64,000 nucleotides of DNA, taken from positions 265,833 through 329,832 of the forward strand of contig WSUB01000026.1 of NCBI GenBank assembly GCA_019633425.1, read 5' to 3'. Below are positions 11,777-22,949 of this stretch, piece by piece. Below the pieces are notes generated by a model. That model worked only from the letters and a program-made list of their open reading frames with translations. It ran no database searches and was not told the origin of the DNA. The DNA is from Tulasnella sp. 424 (lineage: Eukaryota; Basidiomycota; Agaricomycetes; Cantharellales; Tulasnellaceae). The translations under genes were made by a program, and so were the position numbers. How positions within the stretch are numbered: the stretch's first letter is position 1; every line of letters begins with the position of its first letter.

Positions 11777-14700
11777 CATCCCCCTTTACGGTAGCCCCTT
11801 CTCCCCTCGATTCGAACGGAGTTTACTGGGTCCCGGCGGACCCCTAGTAAAAACGTGGTTGTTGGTGCACGTCATCTATTTTTGAGAAGGCTTTTGCACT
11901 GATCTCGAAGCGCTCGGACTTTTAGTGGATCTGATGGACCTTGCTATGCCGCCAAATGCTATTCCCACCTTAGACGCGTCCGTCGGGCACAGGCCGTTTG
12001 CTGCTAAGAACCCCGAGACCCCGCTTTATTCGGAACTCCTATGTATCATATACTTGTCCCACGCAATGTATCCTTCCCAATCTTGATTTATCGATTTACG
12101 TGGTTATTGGTGGCGAGCCATGTGTGCCTAGGGCTGCGATGATCGTCTGAGTTACTTCCGCCCCCACTAGATGTCCCAGCCTAGCAGCAAGCGACCTATT
12201 AACCTTGAGGCGTTTCACTCATCTCCACAGATGCGCCCACAGCCTCGTTGACTCCGAGAGCACTAAACCTAGACACTAGTGGCCTCGAACATCTCCACCT
12301 TCGGCCTCCGCAATCCGTGGACTTGCAATTCAGTCCTCTCCACGTGGGGAAAAGCATGTTTATGGTCTAGGTTCTATTCCGAAGCAGCGAATTAAGACAG
12401 CGGTCAGGGGGTAGCGTTGGGAGTTGGAGGTCGGGAAATCCGGACATGCTCCTCAATTGCTCGGCTGAACTCGCGTGGCAGAATTCCGGCCCTTCCGAAC
12501 TCAACTCTATACACAAAAAAAAAACGTGGCAAGCCTCTTACCAAAAGTCAAACCCCACGCGAGCCCCACGTGGACGAGGGTGGGTAATCGGTGTTCCTGT
12601 TATCATCGATCAGTTCGGAACCATATTTGGTCATTCTCGCGGCTTTTTTTGAGAAGTTTGCCCGATTTGGGTTAGGAGTAAGGGAAATGGAAGTCTATGA
12701 CGTCTTGCGAACCCTCGGTGACCGCGGCCACGTGGTGATAATGAGAAGGTAAATGGTTCTTGCGTCCGAGTCGAAGGAATCGGTGGCAATCGGTGGTCAA
12801 ATTAGAGGCCGATTCCGACTAGTCGACTTCACGTGGCCGACGAACGCCGGCCCGTAGAGGCCCAATGCTTCAGCGTCGGTGTTATCACGAATCACCACAT
12901 TACCAAAAGTGCCTTGTGATATCCTAATCAGCCAATAGGAGCTACGCAGCTCGAAACCCCCGACCGAGAGCTTCCCGTTATGAAATATTTTCAGCCTCTA
13001 ACGCCCATCTCCAACGACAGGGAGAATATTTCTGCCCCATGATACCGGCGACAAAGTACAAGACGAGGCTGTTCGAGAAAAGGTATAGATCAGGGAAGAT
13101 ATTGCGGTGCGAATAGAAGAGTTTGGAGTGAGACTTGATATTCCGTTGGGTGTACTTCCACGGCAAGGCAGGACCACGCGCTGAGTCCGTCCACTCGCGG
13201 GAATATCCGAAAGCCGCTCGCTCTGCCGCTGAAGGCGGCGTGTGTGTATAACGGTGCGAACGATTCCCTCGTCGAACGGATTTAGTTTTTGTTTACAGCC
13301 TCAGTGAGATAGTTTAGAATACACGGGTTTCCGAAAAGCTACCTGGGCAGAGTTTGTTGCTTTCTGGGTCCACCGCCCAATCTCCTCCGGTGACGGATGC
13401 GATTCGTCGGCCTTATTGATACAGTGGCGGTGATTTGATGTCTCAGAGGAATTAATAGCGAGGTTGAAGACACTATTTTGAGGGCTGTTGCCTAGGGCCC
13501 TCTTCGTGTTTGGTTTGTGGGCAACAAAGTGCTGGTGCAATGACGGATAACGTTGAAGACGATCCAGCTAACAATCAAAGAGTCCGATTCGGACGAACGG
13601 CTCGCATCTTACATTGAAAGTAGTGCTGGACGGGCTTACGACCAGCCCCACCCGCTCAGTCGTACTGTCGTTTTCTACAAGTGAGGACCAAAGAATTGAA
13701 ATGCTGCACCAACAAAGGTTCACAGAGCTCAAATCACCAGTACTTTGCTGGAGAATGACTTTAAAAGCCATTGTAGTGATATTACGACTATTGCTAGGCC
13801 CTACAGCTACTCATAACCTGAGCTCCACCCCATCGTCGCCACTAAGCACCCGACGCGCCAGGATGCGCCTGGATAGCGATCATGACTGCACTCAAATTCC
13901 CGTGTACAGCTCACATTTCAGACGGTTTACTAATCTACAACATGGAGACGCGTTACTCGGAGCACAACGCAGGCGTTTAAGACCTGCCCAATAGGCTAAA
14001 GGTCGAGATAGAGGTTTGGAAATAGGAACTACAGGCGGCAATGAGGCGAGTCTTTTGTTTTGATTACGACTGAAAAGCGTCTTATTAGACACCGCTTCAT
14101 GCGATTGAAAGGGGGGGGGGCGAAGTACGGATGACTGGGATACTACGAGAGAGATGGAGCAGTCCCTCTGCCAACAATCTGATCGGCCGTTGGTGTCCGA
14201 GCATTGGGGATACGAAAGAACTCAAAATCGTCATGTTTGGACGGGGCTACTTGACTACAGAATCGGCTCCGGAGGTGTGGGAACTCAGGCCCCGGGCTGA
14301 AGAAGGATTGCCTTCTGATGGCTCGCCCACTCCTTCGGCGAGTCTGGCCGTAAGACCGAGTCGTAGGGTCACGTTTCTGATTCTATGTGAGCCCAGTAGT
14401 AAAGCCGTGCGTCTGCCTCGTCTCCCCCTTCACTCCGTTCATGCCTCGAGTGATGGATTTCGTGGAATAGGACAGGTTATCGGCGTTGCGTTTCCGCGCT
14501 ATCCCCTATCCTACATTGAATACTACGTATCGGGCCTAATTAAGTTGAAATTCAGCCCCTAAATGCATTCCGGTACGAATATAGTAGTTGTTTGCCATAC
14601 GCATTCCACTTTCTACCCCGTTGCATCCTGACGGGCCCCTGCCAGGCAAACCTGTGCTCCCCATGCAACCGAAATAGTTAACCCCAGGTCATCGATGGAG

Positions 14701-15894
14701 CTGGTTAGGAGACGAGGTGGGTTTTGTCATCGATGACAATGTGGCGTTGACCTACTAGCTGGAACGCGTTTCGATCCCGGATCCGTGCGCTCTTGATACC
14801 TCAGCCCTGGGTGGAAGGCTTTATGCATAACGCCCCCTCTTTCATCTCCTCCCCACCACCCCAACGAACATCGTTTTGCGGGATAGACCAGCCCGCTAGT
14901 CGGGTAGTCTCAGTCCAGGGCTCACCGATATGAAGAGAGCATCCAGAAAGAGACCAAGCAGCCACCCTGCGTGACGATGAGGACCCGGCGAGAAGACAAA
15001 GACGGTGAGTGACCTGCATGTGGTCGACCTGACTTTCGAGTGTTTACCCGACGCAGCCCGGCAAAGCGGGGGATGCGACGCGAACTGTACCAGGGACCCT
15101 TCAGCCATTTCCACTCAAGGCTTCCCATTCTGAATGACTGACGGCAGACCTTTAGCATAGATGGAGCGAATGCTGCAGAGACCAAAACTTCACGGCCGAC
15201 GGATAGACAACTTTCAGAGACGCCGAGAAAGGCCAAAAAGAGCGTCAAGACCAAGAAACGATTTCAAGGGCTTTGCCACCGGGTCTCACGTTGTAGATCT
15301 AAGCAAGTTAGATATCCCTTCCTACCATCCTTTGGCCTTTCCAATCTTTTACATGTCGCTTAGGTCGTCGGGGTTCGAAGACGCGCATGGATGTATTCCC
15401 TTTCGAAATTTCGCTTTCCAGACCGTATCTGGGCACTCTATGTGCGGTTTATCGGTATAATGCTGGATGCAGTGTGAGCTGGAGTAATCGGCTTGGTCCA
15501 AGCCGAAATGTGCAGCGTAACGATGCTCCAAAGTCAGTAGATCGTGCCAGAAACGAAGACATCCGTTGCGTTTGCCGTGGTCCCAAATTTCTCTGGTTTT
15601 TGCACCACGATGCCACAAAGACATAGTCATACAAGATGCTTGAGGGGCCAGACGTCTACTTTTGAAGCCGGGATCTTTCCTTTCCCATCTGGGCCGAAAC
15701 GGCTGCTGGGCCGCCCGGTTCGTAGGTTCACCCGTGGCTTCTTACAAAAGGAGACACACAAACGCGTACGGTGAAGAATGCATTGATAGAGCCACTCCAG
15801 ACACGATCGACAAAGGAGTAAACTAGAAAGGATTACAGACTGTCAGCAACAACCCCGACCGAAAAGCATGCCACCCACCTAATCCGAGAAAGGT
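11777..15894. other. 4.1 kb gene-poor region
   Basis: No open frame here carries a recognisable domain or a chain of plausible exons; frames are short and scattered on both strands. No tRNA-like cloverleaf, transposase motif or clear terminal repeat was seen. A 16-bp perfect palindrome lies at 14724-14739, and a run of ten G at about 14110. It may be decayed mobile-element DNA, but I see no direct proof. Confidence 0.5.
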
Positions 15895-16473
15895 CTACCA
15901 CTTCTCCCGTCTTAGTCTCTTAACTTCGCGATTGATCTGCTTCCTCTCTCCCCAACGAGACATAACCTTTGCCTTCTCCAGCTGCCTCCTCTCAGCTTCC
16001 GTCATCTGAACAAGCCCCTCCGAAGTCCCGACCTGCACGTCAATCTTCTTTATCGGTGCCACCATGCTAATAAATAGCCTGGAGCAGCCATATTCCTGCG
16101 CCAACTTCCATGCTGGGTTACGTTTGGGATCTTTGGCCCGCCTGGCGCGAATCTCCTCGATTTGGGCTTCCGTGAGCCGTTTGGATTCACCGTTGTAAGC
16201 GGCGTGTAACGGAGGGGGAAGAGGCGCCGACGTTGACGAGGCGGAGGTTTGGCGAAGCAGAGGAGATGTTGGGTTCGTTGTATATGAAAGAGGCGTTTCG
16301 GCGGTTGGAGGTGGACGATGGATGAAAGTAAGGTTCTCCGGCAGCTCGGTGATTTCCGCGTTGGACGCGGTCAAGAGCGGGTCTTTGACGGTATGCTTCG
16401 GCCTAGCGACAAATGTACGAGCAAGTCGAGGTGCTGAGCTTGCAGACCACCGAGCCCGAAGTGTGAAGCTCAT
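15895..16473 (-). CDS. MRPL20: mitochondrial large-subunit ribosomal protein mL58 (Mrpl20)
   Basis: A single-exon gene for a 192-aa mitochondrial ribosomal protein of the fungal MRP-L20/mL58 family, which sits on the large subunit of the mitoribosome. The first ~30 residues (MSFTLRARWSASSAPRLART) are basic, Ser/Ala-rich and free of acidic residues, as for a matrix presequence. The family core follows: RPKHTVKDPLLTASNAEI, LPENLTFIHRPPPTAETP, then LTEAQIEEIRARRAKDP, NPAWKLAQEYGCSRLFISM and the basic C-terminus WGERKQINREVKRLRREKW. It is divergent from TOM22, with only 209 bp between the start codons. Confidence 0.88.
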   Translation of the reverse strand: MSFTLRARWSASSAPRLARTFVARPKHTVKDPLLTASNAEITELPENLTFIHRPPPTAETPLSYTTNPTSPLLRQTSASSTSAPLPPPLHAAYNGESKRLTEAQIEEIRARRAKDPKRNPAWKLAQEYGCSRLFISMVAPIKKIDVQVGTSEGLVQMTEAERRQLEKAKVMSRWGERKQINREVKRLRREKW

Positions 16474-16682
16474 TTTTTGCTGTTGTTTGGGGTCTTTGGT
16501 CGAAAGTAGAACGCGATGTGGAAAGTATTTTGGCTGTGGGAATTCATCCCGTGCCTAGGGGTCCAGTCGCAGTCCATTCTCCAAAATCTTCCAAGTGCCA
16601 ATCCGTCCTCTCGCATTCCACCACCAACCCCTCCTCTTTTCACCAACCTTCACGACTCCTACCCTACTCTCTCACTCTAAAA
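16474..16682. promoter_or_regulatory. compact bidirectional promoter, mL58 / TOM22
   Basis: The 209 bp between the divergent ATGs at 16473 (-) and 16683 (+) must contain both core promoters and both 5' leaders. The TOM22 side is CT-rich (CTCTCACTCTAA just upstream of the ATG), a common fungal pyrimidine-rich start context. Both genes serve mitochondrial biogenesis, so shared control is plausible but inferred. Confidence 0.6.
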
Positions 16683-17211
16683 ATGGTCAAGGTCGAGGAA
16701 ATCAAAGACAAGGACACCACTCAGGCCAAGTCCCTCTACTCCAACTCTGAAGCTTCAGAATCGTCATCGTCCCTCTCATCCGTTTCGACCACCTCTTCAT
16801 TGGGTGAAGAACCCCAGGAATCCTTCACTGAACGATTGTCGGCCTTGGTCGACATCGTACCACCAAAAACCCGCAAGTCGATTGCGGACAAAGTCTCGGC
16901 CACCGCTGGCTTCTTTGGCAAGAGCGGGAAGGTGTTGGGCAACATCGTATGGGTCGTGACCACCAGCGCCCTTCTTATCGGTTTACCCCTTGCACTGAGC
17001 CTTGAAGACGAAGCGAAGATTGTGGCTCAGGAAAGAGAGGCCGAGGGCCAACGGGAGGGTCAAGCGGTGAGTTTATCGTATCTGACGTCGTCGTTAATTG
17101 AGGTGCTCATCTTGCCTCCCCGTTAAATAGATGCTTGCCAACCCAGGGTTCTATCCTCCAGCGACACCTGGCTCCGCCCCTCAGGGCGGCCTTGTACCAC
17201 CAGGCTTCTAA
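16683..17211 (+). CDS. TOM22: mitochondrial import receptor subunit Tom22
   Basis: Tom22 is the central receptor and organiser of the TOM complex in the outer mitochondrial membrane, passing preproteins from Tom20/Tom70 to Tom40. Two exons, 16683-17066 and 17131-17211, give 154 aa, close to the yeast protein (152 aa). The cytosolic N-terminus is Ser- and acid-rich (SEASESSSSLSS), followed by ESFTERLSALVDIVPPKTR, the conserved pre-membrane stretch TAGFFGKSGKVLGNIVWV, and a single tail anchor TTSALLIGLPLALSLE, then a short intermembrane-space tail with glutamates ending in GGLVPPGF. The second exon starts exactly after TAAATAG. The gene shares a short promoter with mL58. Confidence 0.9.
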
Positions 17212-20066
17212 GCCATTAGACACCGATTCGCTTGATCGTTTCATCGTTATTCCGCCTTTGCGAGTTGGCCCATCCCCATTTGTTGTCTCAATGCCCCCGA
17301 TGATTGCTATAGGCACGCATAATTTATGGTCTTCTTTTGCAATGCATCTCCACTCAAGAGTGATCGGTGTGCAAGTCGAAAATTATCGATACCAGCACTC
17401 CGGCGCCAGTACTCGGCGATAGAGAACAAACTGAGTACCTCGTTATCGGCTCCGACTACAGGCGCTCTACAGAAGACTGTTAGAACTCTGCCGTTGATGA
17501 GAGAGTGGGTAAATTTTGGGGATCTGAGTCTACGGAGTGTTATGGGTTGCCCAGAGGTACCGGCGTCATGACGTAATCTCATGAGGTCTTTAAACAGTTT
17601 GGCGGCCTGGCAGTTTTATAATGGGGCAGGTGCACGACTGATTTATGCCAAAGGTCGTGTTCTATCTTTCCTCTATGAGTCCCTTCTTGATGTCTTGGGG
17701 ATGTCGTTACCCAACTCCTCAACTCCAGAGGATGTTGCCCTTCAGTTTGACCGCTGCTCCAACGTGCACTTACAATAGCACCAGCGCGAGTATAATAGCA
17801 ACGCCAGACCATGAGACAGCATGGTGGAAAAGTATTCGCATACAATGTTTATATTTAAACTCGAGGTCGTCGCGGGTGACTTCATACTGACACGGGAAAT
17901 GTGTGAGCTAGCATTACACCAGTGATATCACTTGAGCAAGGCACAGCCTACGGCTGTAAAGCATAAATATTAGCCATTCCTCAGTGCGGGTTACCATAAC
18001 CGCTTTTTTGTTGTCAGCCTACCTTACCACATCCCACAAACCAATATGCTCGGGTTAAACAGTCGCGTAGCCGCGGGGTCCGCGGCAGCGATCGGGTTTG
18101 AGTTACTTTGACCCCGGCATCGATGTCTCTTTCCATCGAAGTAGCGTGCGCTTCGGAAAGTCCATTTATTTAGAAACGGAGGAGCTGGCAGAAGTTTCCA
18201 TTCCACAACCATGCCTTCGACACCTTTGACCTCGGGTAGTTGTACATCACTCCGTACACCAATTATGCTGAGACGAATAGATTAAATAAGTACACTAAAA
18301 CTAGTACACCCACTAAAGCTAGACATGTGGCCTTTGATTAAGATACTTAATAATTATTGAGGCCGGACAAAATCGCTTTCGAGATCGCCGAGTGCCGTAT
18401 ATGTACATCGCATTGTCCGAACATTTGCAAACATTGAGCGGGCAAGCCTGAAAGAGAATTTCGTCTCTCTGAAAGAGGTCTTCGCAGTTGGAGGACGATG
18501 CTAATGACTGCTGCTTGTCGATCCCAACGTCGAAGGGAAACGGTCCATGCGGATGCGTCAATGATTCATCCAGCAGTAGGCATAGCTACACAACATATAC
18601 TATACTAGGCTAAATAGATACAAGACAAGCGTCACAATAGTTCATACCACTGTCCATCAGGAAAACGACGGAATACAGCAGGTAGGGAGGTAGGTACATA
18701 GCTACAGTAAATGACTTTTCGTAGCTCGAGGACCGAGCGAACCCAGACAAAACAACAAGGAAAGCGGAGAAAAGCGGCGATAACGGGGAGTTAGCGTCGC
18801 CAAAGGGACGGAAGTCATGGTGACTTACAACATTAAGACAGATCTGGGGGAGAATCGTTCTGAATGAGAACGAGAGTTCAGTGCCAGGCAGTGCAACAGT
18901 GGCGGAGTTGAAAACCCTTCCGGCATTCCTTTTTGATCGAATTGGACCGCACACGAGCGCAGCAGCTAGAAGGACTCCCTCAAGGCGTGCTCCCACTCGA
19001 ACCGCTATCGAAATTCTTTCAGATCGCGATGTTGAACGGAGAAAAGAAGACGGTCAAACGTACCCAACTCGCCTACGCTTTCACTGATTACCGCCCCCTA
19101 CGTCGCGTGATTGTGGACAGAGGCAAACCGCCGGGTCCGCATAGTCTAACTCCATTTCGAAATTTCATGTTTATGTGGCGTTGTCAAGGAGCTCTGGCCG
19201 AGTAACGATAAGGTTGCTACGCGATTTTGACGAGGCGATGAGCGGTTGGAGGAGCTGGATGTAAAGACAAAGGAATGATGGACGGGATTGGAAGGGAGAC
19301 GGGAGATGGGAGGCGACGAAGAAGGAGTGAACTCGGAACTATGAGTCAAGTCAGGAATTCACGCGGGGTAGCAATTTTAAATAAAAGGGCGCATTGAAGA
19401 AAACATGATACGCGGACGACACATGGTACATATCTATATAGTATAGAGAGTACGCGACAATCGAAAGAGAATATAATAGTATAACAATCAGGTGAAGGGC
19501 GCGGTGAGAGAGGGGGAAAGTGGGAAGTCTGGAAGGCGAAGCAGGACCCCGGTAATTAATATGCGCCGGTGGCGTGCCTGTGCCTACAGACGACCCCGAT
19601 CGCTGGCAAAACTCCCGACCTTGGCGAGCAAGGTGATAAAATCACCAAGCATCGCGCTCGTTGTTCATGCTTCCTTCCAATGTGGTGCGATGCATTTTGG
19701 CTGGCTAACGCAAAGGATAGGCTGAATAGGTACACCGACAGAGCGCAATAAATGCCGTCACGGCAGCCAATGTTGAACCTGTTTGCCTTATATCAATACA
19801 GCAACTGAGATGACTTACGAGGGAGGCCCTTCTAGAGCCCGAGATAAAGTGCAACTGATTTGGCGCGGAGAGGAAACGGATGAGTGGCTATGTTTGTGTC
19901 TGCAAATGATTCAGGAAATGTTGCCTTGCACGTACGCCATGGATACCGAAAATTCGCACAGCCTGCCTTCACGATCCGTACTCGATTGCAAACTCGACCA
20001 TCTCCAGCTCGTCTTTTAGGCGTCGACCACATTCGATCGTACGTCTCAGCATTTTTATCCCCAGTT
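17212..20066. other. gene-poor region before the kinase cluster
   Basis: No supported gene. The stretch is AT-richer around 17.9-18.6 kb and 19.4 kb with many short frames and no family content. The last ~150 bases (about 19,930-20,060) resemble the sequence just upstream of kinases B, C and D (an ...ACTCGA... / CATTCGATCGTA pattern), so the copied kinase unit includes some 5' flank. Confidence 0.5.
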
Positions 20067-21975
20067 ATGAAAAATCGTAAGCTCGATTTTGCTGCCCTGG
20101 TACGTTGAAGCCGATCGATACGAGTCTTTCGAGGTGTAACTGGTTTAGTAGGAAAGATGCCTCCGAGCCCTCAACCACTTTTTCATCGAAATCAGAAGAC
20201 TTAAATTAGAACCGGGATATGAAGAGAAAAGGGGTGGATATGGTGACGTTCACGTAGCGACCCTCGACTCAGGAACCTCGGTGTCAAGGTTGGTGGCAGC
20301 AAAAACCATCCGTCTCAAGGCTCGACACAGAGAACCCGAGAGACTTGCATTTGTTCGTCAGCAAGATTATTCAACCTTCCCGGCGTATCTAATTCACTTT
20401 GCTTACGACAGCGTTTGGCCCGTGAGCTCAGAGTCTGGGCTCGACTTCAACACCCGCATGTCTTGCCTTTGCTTGGATATTTCCTTGATAGTAAAGATTA
20501 CAGGATGGCGGTCCTGATATCTGAATACATGATTCACGGTGACCTGAAGGATTATATTGAGCAAGCGAGACCTAACTGGGATATGCGCTTACAGCTGGTG
20601 AGACTTTTCAGCTTGGCGTACCCTTGTCGCCCAAGAACTAAATGAGCCCATAGATTCGTGACTCGACGGACGGGCTTGCGTACCTCCACGGGCAGAAACC
20701 ACCCATTCGTCATGGCGACCTCAAAGCGGTATCGTAACCTTGCGCTTTTATCTGTTCCCCAACTGATGTGATATGTCAAGGGGAACGTTCTTATCAACGG
20801 AGAGCTCCGGGCGATGCTCGCCGACTTTGGTCTTTCGAAAGTCATAGAAGAAGGGGCGACTGGTCTTACTACCAGCGATGGTCTCAAAGGAACGCTTCGG
20901 TATTACAGCCCAGAGCTCATGTCAGAGTCAAAGGCCAATCATGGCTTATCGAGTGATATTTGGGCATGGGCGTGTCTGGCTCTTGAGGTACGCATCATGG
21001 GTAGCGCACTAGCGATGCTACCTCGCACTGAACCGGAAGGCTTACAGGCGCTGACAGATGAGATACCGTATGCGACCAAAAATACTGAACAGAGTATTAT
21101 CATCGCTCTCATGAGGGGTGAACTTCCGAGCGATGCCGAAAGTCTACGGATTCATGCACCGGATCTCAAGGATCTCTTTGCTAAGTGCTGGACTATTCAG
21201 CCCAACGAGCGGCCATCAGCAGCGGAATGTCTTCGAATACTTAACTCGGTATTGTCAACCTCTCGCGCCAATACTCCCGCTGAAAGGTGAGTCGGACCAT
21301 CGTTCTGGCTGAACCGTGTCCCGGGCCTTGCTGCAGCTCAGGTGCCAGAGGCCTGGAGGTCACTTGATGCGTCGACCGACTGATCCGTTCTCTTGATGAC
21401 GTCTAGAGCTGATGCTCTAGAGAGCCTTATCCAGTCATACTTTGAACATGACCTCGCTTTCCTGAGCAGGCCGTCTAGCCCCTTCCCAGCTGCTGCCGAT
21501 TCGGAATGTAAGTGTTGATTTCAAGCAACCGCTTGTTGCCCCCTGAGTCCTGGCTTTATAGGGATGATCAACTCGTTGGGAGGAGAGTACATCTACCTTG
21601 CAATAGCACTATACGCCTGTGAGTATATCCGTCCATTTATTTTCTCATTTGAAAGGGGGGGAGTGTTCGCAGCTTGCTAACACGATTGCATCACAAGACA
21701 CCGCATCCCCTGATTATCCTAGGGAAATCTCGTTCTCGAAGGGGGATATTTTAGAGATTGGTGACATCTCTAACAAGTGGTGGCCAGCCAGGACAAACGA
21801 TGGAACGATAGGAAGTGAATATTGTTACGCTTCCGTGACTGCCAAACTGCGCTGACCTTTATCTCTGCCGATCCCCAGTTGCTCCGTCGAGTAGTTCTAT
21901 TCCTTTCCAAGCCCGGTGATGCCTGATACTAACACGTATATTTGTTCTGTTGTAGATTATCTTCAGATCCTCTAA
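20067..21975 (+). CDS. kinase A: non-RD TKL-like protein kinase with C-terminal SH3 domain
   Basis: Eleven exons (20067-20099, 20152-20352, 20412-20597, 20654-20728, 20781-20987, 21048-21286, 21407-21507, 21562-21618, 21698-21814, 21879-21890, 21956-21975) join in frame to 415 aa. The kinase core shows a GGYGDV glycine loop, the beta-3 lysine in RLVAAKTIRL (about K62), HVLPLLGYFLD, EYMIHGDLKDYI, the catalytic loop RHGDLKA (H160-G-D162, no HRD arginine), DFG at about 180, YSPELM and NERPSAAECLRIL. After a short linker an SH3 domain follows: LAIALYAYTASPD, REISFSKGDILEI, KWWPAR, GTIGIAPSNYLQIL. Two tiny 3' exons (12 and 20 nt) are needed to complete the SH3 end. Kinases B and C share the same intron positions in the core but lack the SH3. 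Likely cytoplasmic signalling; partner unknown (a proline-rich ligand is expected for an SH3). Confidence 0.85.
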
Positions 21976-22949
21976 AGAGGACAACTCCAGTACAGTCTCA
22001 TAGCTAATCCTGAGACACTTAACCCTCGACGATTCAAAGTTTCAAACCTTCGTTCCTCGCTTCGGTGCCCGATCTTCTGCGGACCGAATTCCCCAGGAGC
22101 TCACAAATACGGACTAAACGGACTCTCACTAACGGACTAAACGGACTCTCACTAACGGACTAAACGGATCCTCACTAACGGACTAAACGGACCCTCACTA
22201 TCACGGTCGTTCCATTGTATCCCACCTGTTTTCTCTCTCTCCTTATCATCTGTTTTTTTTCTTTTCGGTTCGCTCGCTTTTCGTTCCTGTTCTCGTCGCT
22301 TCTGCTAGCATGCGCCGGTTAGTTAGTCTGGTATTGCTCCTGCTGTATCATCATTTGATTAACCTCCACCGAACCTTGCGTTATTCGCTGACACATGGAG
22401 CCGCTGCAGCTGTGTGGGAGGTGCCTCACTCACAAGTCCGACCCCGGCTCACTCAATGGGAGCGTTGATTGACGAGCGCGTCTCACAATGACGTCATTCA
22501 CCGAGTCTTGGTGACCCCCCAAAGGTCAACGCGAAATTTAGCAAGGCCAGTGGTTCCTTACAAGCAAATATACCCAATCAGTCATTTACTTGGGACGTAC
22601 CAAAGCCGTGCATCTTGGTCGTTCTCTCAAAGGCTTGCCGCGCCCTGCTGCCCCGAGGTGCATGTGTGCCTTGTCCTCAAACAACGGCCAGTTCCGCTGA
22701 TTACTCAGAAATGCTCTTTTTCGGCCGAGTGGCTAAGAAACTATTTAGACCTGCCAACGATCTTCGATGATCATACGCGAGCCAACGTAGCGCTGTCCAG
22801 AAATCTTGAGCGAAGTGAAAGGGTGTGGCATGGGAACCTCACGCTTACAGCCTGTTCAAACGGGCCTAGCCGCGTTCGATTTCAAACTCGACCGCCTCAA
22901 ACTCACCGGGGCTTTAAGTCTTTGTCTCATTCGATTGTACATCTCAAGA
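21976..22949. other. intergenic region between kinases A and B
   Basis: Contains the 23-bp tandem repeat at 22109-22200 and a T-rich stretch just after it. A 168-residue open frame at 22469-22975 has no recognisable content and runs into the start of kinase B, so I do not call it a gene. The last ~100 bases resemble the 5' flanks of the other family members. Confidence 0.5.
22109..22200. repeat. 23-bp direct tandem repeat, 4 copies
   Basis: Four head-to-tail units start at 22109, 22132, 22155 and 22178. Each unit is ACGGACTAAACGGAC followed by 8 variable-to-constant bases ending in CTCACTA; copies differ by one or two substitutions in the second half. The unit itself contains a doubled ACGGAC. 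It lies 130-230 bp after the kinase A stop codon. Confidence 0.92.

Noticed and set aside
11777..15894. Transposon remnant in the gene desert
   Set aside because: No transposase, reverse transcriptase or integrase motif and no terminal repeats could be seen; composition alone is not enough.
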